Both the position numbers and the translations under genes were made by a program. Below, piece by piece: positions 28,301 to 42,200 of a stretch of 64,000 nucleotides of DNA (positions are counted from its first letter, which is position 1; each line of letters starts with the position of its first letter). A model generated the notes under the pieces. It did no database searches and was not told the DNA's origin. It saw only the letters and a program-made list of their open reading frames with translations. Where the stretch lies: NCBI RefSeq assembly GCF_050947875.1, contig NC_134570.1, positions 226,099,265 to 226,163,264 on the forward strand, in the 5' to 3' direction. This DNA is from Dermacentor variabilis (Eukaryota > Arthropoda > Arachnida > Ixodida > Ixodidae).

Positions 28301-30203
28301 ACGACTCGCCGGCGTATAAAACTGAAAGGGCAAGTGCGGAAGTACTGCGTGCCAACATTGATTCTTACAGTCCACCGCAATATGAGACATGAGTACTGGT
28401 GTACCACTGCGTCCTATAATTATTTTTCAACCGCATCTCGAGCTCCGACCCCCATCCTGCTTGAGATCTGCATATTTTTTTCCTTCCACGACTCACCGGC
28501 GAATAACTCTGAAAGGGCAACTGCGGGAGAACTGCGTGCCAACATTGATTCTTACAGTGCACCGCAATATGAGACATGAGTACAGGTGTTCCACTGCGTT
28601 TTATAATTTTTCTCAACCGCAAGTTCAGATCCGACCACCAGGCTGCTTGAGATCCGCATATTTTTTTTCCTTCAACGACTCGCTGGCGAATAACACTGAA
28701 AGGGCAACTGCAGGAGAACTGCTAGCAAACATTGATTCTTACAGTGCAGCGCAATATGAGACATGAGTACTGGTGTACCACTGCGTTTTATAATTTTTTC
28801 TCATCCGCATGTTGAGATGCGACCCCTACGCTGCTTGAGATCCGCATACTGTATTTCCTCCCACGACTCCCACGTGAATAACACTGAAAGGGCAACTGCG
28901 GAAGAACTGCGTGCCAACATTGACTCTTATAGTGCACAGCAATATGAGACGAGCACTGGTGTACCACTGCCTTTTATAATTTTTTCTCAACCGCATATTG
29001 AGATCCGACCCCCATGCTGCTTGAGATCGCCATGTTTTTTTTTCCTTTCACGACTTGCCGGCGTATAACTCTGAAAGGGCAACTGCGGAAGAACGGCGTG
29101 CCAACATTGATTCTTACAGTGCACCGCAATATGAGACATGAGTACTGGCGTAGCAGGACGTTTTATAATTTTTTCTTATCCGCATGTTGAGATGCGACCC
29201 CCACGCTGCTTGAGATCAGCATATTTGTCCTTCCACGACTCGCCGGCGAATAACACTGAAAGCGCAACTGCAGAAGAACTGCGTGCCAACATTGATTCTT
29301 ACAGTGCACCGCAATATGAGACGCGAGTACTGGTGTACCACTGCGTTTTATAATTTTTCCTCAACCGCAAATTCAGATCCGAACACCATGCTGCTTAAGA
29401 TCCGCATATTTTTTTACTTCCAGGACTTGCCGGCGTATAACTCTGAAAGGGCAACTGCGGGAGAACTGCGTGCCAACATTGATTCTTACAGTGCACCGCA
29501 ATATGAGACATGAGTACTGGTATACGACTGCGTTTTATAATTTTTTCTCATCCGCATGTTGAGATGCGACCCCTACGCTGCTTGAGATCCGCATACTTTA
29601 TTTCCTCCCACGACTCCCACGTAAATAACACTTAAAGGGCAACTGCGGAAGAACTGCGTGCCAACATTGATCTTACAGTGCACCGCAATGTGACCCATGA
29701 GTACCGGTCTACCACGGCGTTGTATAATTTTTTTTTCAACCGCATGTTCAGATCGGACCTCCATGGTGCTTGAGATCCGCAAATTTCTTTTCCTTCCACC
29801 ACTCGCCGGCGAATAACACTGAAAGGGAATGCGGAAGAACTGCGTGCCAACATTGACTCTTATAGTGCACCGTAATATGAGACGTGAGTACTGGTGTAGC
29901 ACTGCGTTTTATAATTTTTTGTCAACCGCATGTTCAGATCCGACCCCCATGCTGCTTGAGACCTGCTTATTTTTTCCTTCCACAACTCGCCGGCGAATAA
30001 CACTGAAATGCCAACTGCGGAAGAACTGCGTGCCAACATTGATTCTTACAGTGCACCGTAATATGAGACATCAGTACTAGTGTACCACTGCGTTCTATAA
30101 TTATTTTTCAACCGCATGTTCAGATCCGACCACCATGGTGCTTGAGATCCGCAAATTTTTTATCCTTCCACCACTCGCCGGCAAATACCACTGAAAGGGC
30201 AAC
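18353..30203 (+). repeat. Large satellite duplication, copy A (~11.85 kb)
   Basis: Copy A matches copy B (30,286-43,627). The initial offset is 11,933 bp (18,672 and 30,605, 19,254 and 31,187, 20,375 and 32,308). It drifts to 11,936 by 23,360, drops to 11,192 after a 744-bp (4-monomer) loss in B near 35.5 kb, rises to 11,564 after two extra monomers in B, and ends at 13,425 after one extra 1,861-bp unit in B. The last shared base before the sequences part is near 30,203 (A) and 43,627 (B), just after the GGGCAAC block. All gains and losses are whole monomers. Confidence 0.9.
25787..28762 (+). repeat. 10-monomer HOR family, two units in copy A (both 8-mers)
   Basis: Using the GTGAATCACTGCG monomer as the first of the unit, the first block (about 25,787-27,275; 1,489 bp) lacks the third and fourth monomers of the full order. 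The second (about 27,276-28,762; 1,487 bp) lacks the last two. The shared portion repeats at exactly 1,861 bp (26,353 and 28,214; 26,528 and 28,389). Both are recognisable truncations of the full unit seen at 36,979-40,700. Confidence 0.82.
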
Positions 30204-30285
30204 AGCGGAAAAACTCCTAGCCAACATTGATTCTTACAGTGCAGCGCAATATGAGACATGAGTACTGGTGCTCCACTGCGTTTTA

Positions 30286-33200
30286 TATTTTTTTTCACAA
30301 GCGCATGTTGAGATCCGACGCCCATGCTGCTTGAGATCCGCATATTTTTTCCTTCCACGACTCGACGGCGAATAACACTGAAAGGGCAACAGCGGAAAAA
30401 CTCCTAGCCAACATTGATTCTTACAGTGCAGCGCAATATGAGACATGAGTACTGGTGCTCCACTGCGTTTTACATTTTTTCTAAATCGCATGTTCAGATC
30501 CGACCCCCATGCTGCTTGAGATCCGCATATTTTTCCCTTCTACGACTCGCCATCGAATAACACTGAAAGGGCAACTGCGGAACAACTGCGTGCCGACATT
30601 GATCTTACACTGCACCGCAATATGACACATGAGTACTAGTGTACCACGGCATTTTAAAATTTTTTCTCAAGCGCATGTTCAGATCAAACCCCCATGCTGC
30701 TTGAGATCCGCATATGATTACCTTCCACGACTCGCCAGCGAATAACACTGAAAGGGCAACAGCAGAAGAACTGCTAGCAAACATTGATTCGTACAGTGCA
30801 GCGCAATTTGAGACATGAGTACTGGTGTACCACTGCGTTTTATATTTTTTTCTCAACCGCATCTTGAGATCCGACCCCCATGCTCCTTGAGATCCGCATT
30901 TTCTTTCCCTCCACGACTCGCCGGCGTATAAAACTGAAAGGGCAAGTGCGGAAGAACTGCGTGCCAACATTGATTCTTACAGTCCACCGCAATATGAGAC
31001 ATGAGTACTGGTGTACCACTGCGTCCTATAATTATTTTTCAACCGCATGTCGAGCTCCGACCCGCATCCTGCTTGAGATCTGCATATTTTTTCCTTCCAC
31101 GACTCACAGGCGAATAACTCTGAAAGAGCAACTGCGGAAGAACTGCATGCCGACATTGATTCTTAGAGTGCACCGCAATATGAGACATGAGTACTGGTGT
31201 ACCACTGCGTTCTATAATTGTTTCTCAACCGCATGTTGAGCTCCAACCCCCCATGCTGCTTGAGATCTGCATATTTTTTTCCTTCCACGACTCGCCGTCG
31301 AATAACACTGAAAGGGCAACTGCGGAACAACTGCGTGCCGACATTGATCTTACACTGCACCGCAATATGACACATGAGTACTGGTGTACCACGGCATTTT
31401 AAAATTTTTTCTCAAGCGCATGTTCAGATCAAACCCCCATGCTGCTTGAGATCCGCATATGATTGCCTTCCACGACTCGCCAGCGAATAACACTGAAAGG
31501 GCAACAGCAGAAGAACTGCTAGCAAACATTGATTCGTACAGTGCAGCGCAATATGAGACATGGGTACTGGTGTACCACTGCGTTTTATATTTTTTTCTCA
31601 ACCGCATCTTGAGATCCGACCCCCATGCTCCTTGAGATCCGCATTTTCTTTCCCTCCACGACTCGCCGGCGTATAAAACTGAAAGGGCAAGTGCGGAAGA
31701 ACTGCGTGCCAACATTGATTCTTACAGTCCACCGCAATATGAGACATGAGTACTGGTGTACCACTGCGTCCTATAATTATTTTTCAACCGCATGTCGAGC
31801 TCCGACCCGCATCCTGCTTGAGATCTGCATATTTTTTCCTTCCACGACTCACCGGCGAATAACTCCGAAAGAGCAACTGCGGAAGAACTGCATTCCGACA
31901 TTGATTCTTAGAGTGCACCGCAATATAAGACATGAGTACTGGTGTACCACTGCGTTCTATATTTGTTTCTCAACCTCATGTTGAGCTCCAACCCCCCATG
32001 CTGCTTGAGATCCGCATATTGTTTTTTCCTTCCACGACTGGCTGGCGAATAACACTGAAAGGGCAACTGCGGAAGAACTTCCTGCCAACATTGATTCTTA
32101 CAGTGCACCGCAATATGAGATATGAGTACTGGTGTACGACTGGGTTTTATTATTTTTTCTCAACCGCAAGTTCCGATCCGACCCCCATGCTGCTTCAGAT
32201 CCGCATATTTTTTTCCTTCCACGACTCGTCAGCAAATAACACTGAAAGGGCAACTGCTGAAGAACTGCGTGCCAACATTGATCTTACAGTGCACCGCATT
32301 ATGACACATGAGTACTGGTGTACCACGGCGTTTTATAATTTTTTCTCAACCACATGTTCAGATCCGACCCCCATGCTGCTTGAGATCTGCAATCTTTTTT
32401 TCCTTCCATCACTCGCCGGCGAATAACACTCAAAGAGCAACCGCGGAAGAGCTGCTCGCCAACATTGATTCTTACAGTCCAGCGCAATATGACACATGAG
32501 TACTGGTGTACCACGGCGTTTTATAATTTTTTCTCAACCACATCTTCAGATCCGACCCCCATGCTGCTTGAGATCTGCAATCTTTTTTTCCTTCCATCAC
32601 TCGCCGGCGAATAACACTCAAAGAGCAACCGCGGAAGAGCAGCTAGCCAACATTGATTCTTACAGTCCAGCGCAATATGAGACATGAGTACTGGTGAATC
32701 ACTGCGTTTTATATTTTTTCTCAACCGCATGTGGAGATCCGAACTCCATGCTCCTTGAGATTCGAATTTTTTTTCCTTCCACGACTCGCCGGCGCATAAC
32801 TCTGAAAGGGCAACTGCGGAAGAACTGCGTGCCAACATTGACTCCTATAGTGCACGGCAATATGAGACATCAATACTGGTGTACCACTGCGTTTCATAGT
32901 TCTTTCTCTACCGCATGTTCAGATCCGACCCCCATGCTGCTTGAGATCCGCATATTTTTCCCTTCTACGACTCGCCGTCGAATAACACTGAAAGGGCAAC
33001 TGCGGAACAACTGCGTGCCGACATTGATCTTACACTGCACCGCAATATGACACATGAGTACTAGTGTACCACGGCATTTTAAAATTTTTTCTCAAGCGCA
33101 TGTTCAGATCAAACCCCCATGCTGCTTGAGATCCGCATATGATTGCCTTCCACGACTCGCCAGCGAATAACACTGAAAGGGCAACAGCGGAAGAACTGCT

Positions 33201-36200
33201 AGCAAACATTGATTCTTACAGTGCAGCGCAATATGAGACATGAGTACTGGTGTACCACTGCGTTTTATATTTTTTTCTCAACCGCATCTTGAGATCCGAC
33301 CCCCATGCTCCTTGAGATCCGCATTTTCTTTCCCTCCACGACTCGCCGGCGTATAAAACTGAAAGGGCAAGTGCGGAAGAACTGCGTGCCAACATTGATT
33401 CTTACAGTCCGCCGCAATATGAGACATGAGTACTGGTGTACCACTGCGTCCTATAATTATTTTTCAACCGCATGTCGAGCTCCGACCCCCATCCTGCTTG
33501 AGATCTGCATATTTTTTCCTTCCACGACTCACCGGCGAATAACTCTGAAAGAGCAACTGCGGAAGAACTGCTTGCCGACATTGATTCATAGAGTGCACCG
33601 CAATATGAGACATGAGTACTGGTGTACCACTGCGTTCTATAATTGTTTCTCAACCGCATGTTGAGCTCCAACCCCCCATGCTGCTTGAGATCTGCATATT
33701 TTTTTCCTTCCACGATTCGCCGGCGAATAACACTGAAAGGGCAACTGCGGAAGAACTGCGTGCCAACATTGAATCTTACAGTGCACCGCAATATGAGACA
33801 TGAGTACTGGTGTACCACTGCGTTTTATAACTTTTTGTCAACCGCAAGTAGAGATCCGACCCGCATGGTGCTTGAGATCCGCATATTGTGTTTTTTCTTC
33901 CACGACTGGCTGGCGAATAACACCGAAAGGGCAACTGCGGAAGAACTTCCTGCCAACATTGATTCTTACAGTGCACCGCAATATGAGACATGAGTACTGG
34001 TGTACGACTGGGTTTTATAATTTTTTCTCAACCGCAAGTTCCGATCCGACCCCCATGCTGCTTCAGATCCGCATATTTTTTTTTCCTTCCACGACTCGTC
34101 AGCAAATAACACTGAAAGGGCAACTGCTGAAGAACTGCGTGCCAACATTGATCTTACAGTGCACCGCAATATGACACATGAGTACTGGTGTACCACGGCG
34201 TTTTATATTTTTTTCTCAACCACATGTTCAGATCCGACCCCCATGCTGCTTGAGATCTGAAATCTTTTTTTCCTTCCATCACTCGCCGGCGAATAACACT
34301 CAAAGAGCAACCGCGGAAGAGCTGCTAGCCAACATTGATTCTTACACTCCAGCGCAATATGACACATGAGTACTGGTGTACCACGGCATTTTATAAATTT
34401 TTCTCAACCGCATGTTCAGATCCGACCCCCATGCTGCTTGAGATCTGCAATTTTTCTTCCTTCCATCACTCGCCGGCGAATAACACTCAAAGAGCAACCG
34501 CGGAAGAGCTGCTAGCCAACATTGATTATTACAGTCCAGTACAATATGAGACATGAGTACTGGTGAATCACTGCGTTTTATATTTTTTCTCAACCGCATG
34601 TGGAGATCCGAACTCCATGCTCGTTGAGATTCGAATTTTTTTTCCTTCCACGACTCGCCGGCGTATAACTCTGAAAGGGCAACTGCGGAAGAACTGCGTG
34701 CCAACATTGACTCATATAGTGCACGGCAATATGAGACATCAATACTGGTGTACCACTGCGTTTCATAGTTTTTTCTCTACCGCATGTTCAGATCCGACCC
34801 CCATGCTGCTTGAGATCCGCATATTTTTCCCTTCTACGACTCGTCGGCGAATAACACTGAAAGGTCAACTGCGGAACAACTGCTAGCCGGCATTGTTTCT
34901 TACAGTGCACCACAATATAAGACATGAGTACTGGTGTACCACTGCGTTTTATAATCTTTTCTCACCCGCAATTTCAGGTGCGAGCCCCTGCTGCTTGAGA
35001 TCCGGGTATTTTTTTCCTTCCACGACTCGCCGGTGTATAACTCTGAAAGGGCAACTGCGGAAGAACTGCGTGCCAACATTGACTCCTATAGTGCACGGCA
35101 ATATGAGACATCAATACTGGTGTACCACTGCGTTTCATAGTTTTTTCTCTACCGCATGTTCAGATCCGAGCCCCATGCTGCTTGAGATCCGCATATTTTT
35201 TCCTTCCACGACTCGCCGGCGAATAACACTGAAAGAGCAACTGCGGAAGAACTGCATGCCAACATTGATTCTTAGAGTGCACCGCAATATGAGACATGAG
35301 TACTGGCGTACCACTGCGTTCTATAATTATTTCTCAACCGCATGTTGAGCTCCGACCCCCCATGCTGCTTGAGACCTGCATATTTTTTCCCTTCCACGAC
35401 TCCCCAGCGAATAACACTGAAAGGGCAACTGCGGAAGAACTGCATGCCAACATTGATTCTTACAGTCCACCGCAATATGAGACATGAGTACTGGTGTACC
35501 ACTGCGTCCTATAATTATTTTTCAACCGCATGTCGAGCTCCGACCCGCATCCTGCTTGAGATCTGCATATTTTTTCTTCCACGACTCACCGGCGAATAAC
35601 TCTGAAAGAGCAACTGCGGAAGAACTGCATGCCGACATTGATTCTTAGAGTGCACCGCAATATGAGACATGAGTACTGGTGTACCACTGCGTTCTATAAT
35701 TGTTTCTCAACCGCATGTTGAGCTCCAACCCCCCATGCTGCTTGAGATCTGCATATTTTTTTCCTTCCACGACTCGCCGTCGAATAACACTGAAAGGGCA
35801 ACTGCGGAACAACTGCGTGCCGACATTGATCTTACACTGCACCGCAATATGACACATGAGTACTGGTGTACCACGGCATTTTAAAATTTTTTCTCAAGCG
35901 CATGTTCAGATCAAACCCCCATGCTGCTTGAGATCCGCATATGATTGCCTTCCACGACTCGCCAGCGAATAACACTGAAAGGGCAACAGCGGAAGAACTG
36001 CTAGCAAACATTGATTCGTACAGTGCAGCGCAATATGAGACATGAGTACTGGTGTACCACTGCGTTTTATATTTTTTTCTCAACCGCATCTTGAGATCCG
36101 GCCCCCCATGCTCCTTGAGATCCGCATTTTCTTTCCCTCCACGACTCGCCGGCGTATAAAACTGAAAGGGCAAGTGCGGAAGAACTGTGTGCCAACATTG

Positions 36201-39200
36201 ATTCTCACAGTCCACCGCAATATGAGACATCAGTACTGGTGTACCACTGCGTCCTATAATTATTTTTCAACCGCATGTCGAGCTCCGATCCCCATCCTGC
36301 TTGAGATCTGCATATTTTTTCCTTCCACGACTCACCGGCGAATAACTCCGAAAGAGCAACTGCGGAAGAACTGCATGCCGACATTGATTCTTAGAGTGCA
36401 CCGCAATATAAGACATGAGTACTGGTGTACCACTGCGTTCTATATTTGTTTCTCAACCGCATGTTGAGCTCCAACCCCCCATGCTGCTTGAGATCCGCAT
36501 ATTGTTTTTTCCTTCCACGACTGGCTGGCGAATAACACTGAAAGGGCAACTGCTGAAGAACTGCGTGCCAACATTGATCTTACAGTGCACCGCAATATGA
36601 CACATGAGTACTGGTGTACCACGGCGTTTTATAATTTTTTCTCAACCACATGTTCAGATCCGACCCCCATGCTGCTTGAGATCTGCAATCTTTTTTTCCT
36701 TCCATCACTCGCCGGCGAATAACACTCAAAGAGCAACCGCGGAAGAGCTGCTCGCCAACATTGATTCTTACAGTCCAGCGCAATATGACACATGAGTACT
36801 GGTGTACCACGGCATTTTATAAATTTTTCTCAACCGCATGTTCAGATCCGACCCCCATGCTGCTTGATATCTGCAATTTTTTTTCCTTCCATCACTCGCC
36901 GGCGAATAACACTCAAAGAGCAACCGCGGAAGAGCTGCTAGCCAACATTGATTCTTACAGTCCAGCGCAATATGAGACATGAGTACTGGTGAATCACTGC
37001 GTTTTATATTTTTTCTCAACCGCATGTGGAGATCCGAACTCCATGCTCCTTGAGATTCGAATATTTTTTCCTTCCACGACTCGCCGGCGTATAACTCTGA
37101 AAGGGCAACTGCGGAAGAACTGCGTGCCAACATTGACTCCTATAGTGCACGGCAATATGAGACATCAATACTGGTGTACCACTGCGTTTCATAGTTTTTT
37201 CTCTACCGCATGTTCAGATCCGACCCCCATGCTGCTTGAGATCCGCATATTTTTCCCTTCTACGACTCGTCGGCGAATAACACTGAAAGGTCAACTGCGG
37301 AACAACTGCTAGCCGGCATTGTTTCTTACAGTGCACCACAATATAAGACATGAGTACTGGTGTACCACTGCGTTTTATAATCTTTTCTCACCCGCAATTT
37401 CAGATGCGAGCCCCTGCTGCTTGAGATCCGGGTATTTTTTTCCTTCCACGACTCGCCGGTGTATAACTCTGAAAGGGCAACTGCGGAAGAACCGCGTGCC
37501 AACATTGACTCCTATAGTGCACGGCAATATGAGACATCAATACTGGTGTACCACTGCGTTTCATAGTTTTTTCTCTACCGCATGTTCAGATCCGACCCCC
37601 ATGCTGCTTGAGATCCGCATATTTTTCCCTTCTACGACTCGCCGTCGAATAACACTGAAAGGGCAACTGCGGAACAACTGCGTGCCGACATTGATCTTAC
37701 ACTGCACCGCAATATGACACATGAGTACTAGTGTACCACGGCATTTTAAAATTTTTTCTCAAGCGCATGTTCAGATCAAACCCCCATGCTGCTTGAGATC
37801 CGCATATGATTGCCTTCCACGACTCGCCAGCGAATAACACTGAAAGGGCAACAGCGGAAGAACTGCTAGCAAACATTGATTCTTACAGTACAGCGCAATA
37901 GGAGACATGAGTACTGGTGTACCACTGCGTTTTATATTTTTTTCTCAACCGCATCTTGAGATCCGACCCCATGCTCCTTCAGATCCGCATTTTCTTTCCC
38001 TCCACGACTCGCCGGCGTATAAAACTGAAAGGGCAAGTTCGGAAGTACTGCGTGCCAACATTGATTCTTACAGTCCACCGCAATATGAGACATGAGTACT
38101 GGTGTACCACTGCGTCCTATAATTATTTTTCAACCGCATCTCGAGCTCCGACCCCCATCCTGCTTGAGATCTGCATATTTTTTTCCTTCCACGACTCACC
38201 GGCGAATAACTCTGAAAGGGCAACTGCGGGAGAACTGCGTGCCAACATTGATTCTTACAGTGCACCGCAATATGAGACATGAGTACAGGTGTTCCACTGC
38301 GTTTTATAATTTTTCTCAACCGCAAGTTCAGATCCGACCACCAGGCTGCTTGAGATCCGCATATTTTTTTTCCTTCAACGACTCGCTGGCGAATAACACT
38401 GAAAGGGCAACTGCAGGAGAACTGCGTGCCAACATTGATCTTACAGTGCACCGCAATATGACACATGAGTACTGGTGTACCACGGCGTTTTATAATTTTT
38501 TCTCAACCACATGTTCAGATCCGACCCCCATGCTGCTTGAGATCTGCAATCTTTTTTTCCTTCCATCACTCGCCGGCGAATAACACTCAAAGAGCAACCG
38601 CGGAAGAGCTGCTCGCCAACATTGATTCTTACAGTCCAGCGCAATATGACACATGAGTACTGGTGTACCACGGCATTTTATAAATTTTTCTCAACCGCAT
38701 GTTCAGATCCGACCCCCATGCTGCTTGAGATCTGCAATTTTTTTTCCTTCCATCACTCGCCGGCGAATAACACTCAAAGAGCAACCGCGGAAGAGCTGCT
38801 AGCCAACATTGATTCTTACAGTCCAGCGCAATATGAGACATGAGTACTGGTGAATCACTGCGTTTTATATTTTTTCTCAACCGCATGTGGAGATCCGAGC
38901 TCCATGCTCCTTGAGATTCGAATTTTTTTTCCTTCCACGACTCGCCGGCGTATAACTCTGAAAGGGCAACTGCGGAAGAACTGCGTGCCAACATTGACTC
39001 CTATAGTGCACGGCAATATGAGACATCAATACTGGTGTACCACTGCGTTTCATAGTTTTTTCTCTACCGCATGTTCAGATCCGACCCCCATGCTGCTTGA
39101 GATCCGCATATTTTTCCCTTCTACGACTCGTCGGCGAATAACACTGAAAGGTCAACTGCGGAACAACTGCTAGCCGGCATTGTTTCTTACAGTGCACCAC

Positions 39201-42200
39201 AATATAAGACATGAGTACTGGTGTACCACTGCGTTTTATAATCTTTTCTCACCCGCAATTTCAGATGCGAGCCCCTGCTGCTTGAGATCCGGGTATTTTT
39301 TTCCTTCCACGACTCGCCGGTGTATAACTCTGAAAGGGCAACTGCGGAAGAACTGCGTGCCAACATTGACTCCTATAGTGCACGGCAATATGAGACATCA
39401 ATACTGGTGTACCACTGCGTTTCATAGTTTTTTCTCTACCGCATGTTCAGATCCGACCCCCATGCTGCTTGAGATCCGCATATTTTTCCCTTCTACGACT
39501 CGCCGTCGAATAACACTGAAAGGGCAACTGCGGAACAACTGCGTGCCGACATTGATCTTACACTGCACCGCAATATGACACATGAGTACTAGTGTACCAC
39601 GGCATTTTAAAATTTTTTCTCAAGCGCATGTTCAGATCAAACCCCCATGCTGCTTGAGATCCGCATATGATTGCCTTCCACGACTCGCCAGCGAATAACA
39701 CTGAAAGGGCAACAGCGGAAGAACTGCTAGCAAACATTGATTCTTACAGTACAGCGCAATAGGAGACATGAGTACTGGTGTACCACTGCGTTTTATATTT
39801 TTTTCTCAACCGCATCTTGAGATCCGACCCCATGCTCCTTCAGATCCGCATTTTCTTTCCCTCCACGACTCGCCGGCGTATAAAACTGAAAGGGCAAGTT
39901 CGGAAGTACTGCGTGCCAACATTGATTCTTACAGTCCACCGCAATATGAGACATGAGTACTGGTGTACCACTGCGTCCTATAATTATTTTTCAACCGCAT
40001 CTCGAGCTCCGACCCCCATCCTGCTTGAGATCTGCATATTTTTTTCCTTCCACGACTCACCGGCGAATAACTCTGAAAGGGCAACTGCGGGAGAACTGCG
40101 TGCCAACATTGATTCTTACAGTGCACCGCAATATGAGACATGAGTACAGGTGTTCCACTGCGTTTTATAATTTTTCTCAACCGCAAGTTCAGATCCGACC
40201 ACCAGGCTGCTTGAGATCCGCATATTTTTTTTCCTTCAACGACTCGCTGGCGAATAACACTGAAAGGGCAACTGCAGGAGAACTGCGTGCCAACATTGAT
40301 CTTACAGTGCACCGCAATATGACACATGAGTACTGGTGTACCACGGCGTTTTATCATTTTTTCTCAACCACATGTTCAGATCCGACCCCCATGCTGCTTG
40401 AGATCTGCAATCTTTTTTTCCTTCCATCACTCGCCGGCGAATAACACTCAAAGAGCAACCGCGGAAGAGCTGCTCGCCAACATTGATTCTTACAGTCCAG
40501 CGCAATATGACACATGAGTACTGGTGTACCACGGCATTTTATAAATTTTTCTCAACCGCATGTTCAGATCCGACCCCCATGCTGCTTGAGATCTGCAATT
40601 TTTTTTCCTTCCATCACTCGCCGGCGAATAACACTCAAAGAGCAACCGCGGAAGAGCTGCTAGCCAACATTGATTCTTACAGTCCAGCGCAATATGAGAC
40701 ATGAGTACTGGTGAATCACTGCGTTTTATATTTTTTCTCAACCGCATGTGGAGATCCGAACTCCATGCTCCTTGAGATTCGAATTTTTTTTCCTTCCACG
40801 ACTCGCCGGCGTATAACTCTGAAAGGGCAACTGCGGAAGAACTGCGTGCCAACATTGACTCCTATAGTGCACGGCAATATGAGACATCAATACTGGTGTA
40901 CCACTGCGTTTCATAGTTTTTTCTCTACCGCATGTTCAGATCCGACCCCCATGCTGCTTGAGATCCGCATATTTTTCCCTTCTACGACTCGTCGGCGAAT
41001 AACACTGAAAGGTCAACTGCGGAACAACTGCTAGCCGGCATTGTTTCTTACAGTGCACCACAATATAAGACATGAGTACTGGTGTACCACTGCGTTTTAT
41101 AATATTTTCTCACCCGCAATTTCAGATGCGAGCCCCTGCTGCTTGAGATCCGGGTATTTTTTTCCTTCCACGACTCGCCGGTGTATAACTCTGGAAGGGC
41201 AACTGCGGAAGAACTGCGTGCCAACATTGACTCCTATAGTGCACGGCAATATGAGACATCAATACTGGTGTACCACTGCGTTTCATAGTTTTTTCTCTAC
41301 CGCATGTTCAGATCCGACCCCCATGCTGCTTGAGATCCGCATATTTTTCCCTTCTACGACTCGCCGTCGAATAACACTGAAAGGGCAACTGCGGAACAAC
41401 TGCGTGCCTACATTGATCTTACACTGCACCGCAATATGACACATGAGTACTAGTGTACCACGGCATTTTAAAATTTTTTCTCAAGCGCATGTTCAGATCA
41501 AACCCCCATGCTGCTTGAGATCCGCATATGATTGCCTTCCACGACTCGCCAGCGAATAACACTGAAAGGGCAACAGCGGAAGAACTGCTAGCAAACATTG
41601 ATTCTTACAGTACAGCGCAATAGGAGACATGAGTACTGGTGTACCACTGCGTTTTATATTTTTTTCTCAACCGCATCTTGAGATCCGACCCCATGCTCCT
41701 TGAGATCCGCATTTTCTTTCCCTCCACGACTCGCCGGCGTATAAAACTGAAAGGGCAAGTGCGGAAGTACTGCGTGCCAACATTGATTCTTACAGTCCAC
41801 CGCAATATGAGACATGAGTACTGGTGTACCACTGCGTCCTATAATTATTTTTCAACCGCATCTCGAGCTCCGACCCCCATCCTGCTTGAGATCTGCATAT
41901 TTTTTTCCTTCCACGACTCACCGGCGAATAACTCTGAAAGGGCAACTGCGGGAGAACTGCGTGCCAACATTGATTCTTACAGTGCACCGCAATATGAGAC
42001 ATGAGTACAGGTGTTCCACTGCGTTTTATAATTTTTCTCAACCGCAAGTTCAGATCCGACCACCAGGCTGCTTGAGATCCGCATATTTTTTTTCCTTCAA
42101 CGACTCGCTGGCGAATAACACTGAAAGGGCAACTGCAGGAGAACTGCTAGCAAACATTGATTCTTACAGTGCAGCGCAATATGAGACATGAGTACTGGTG

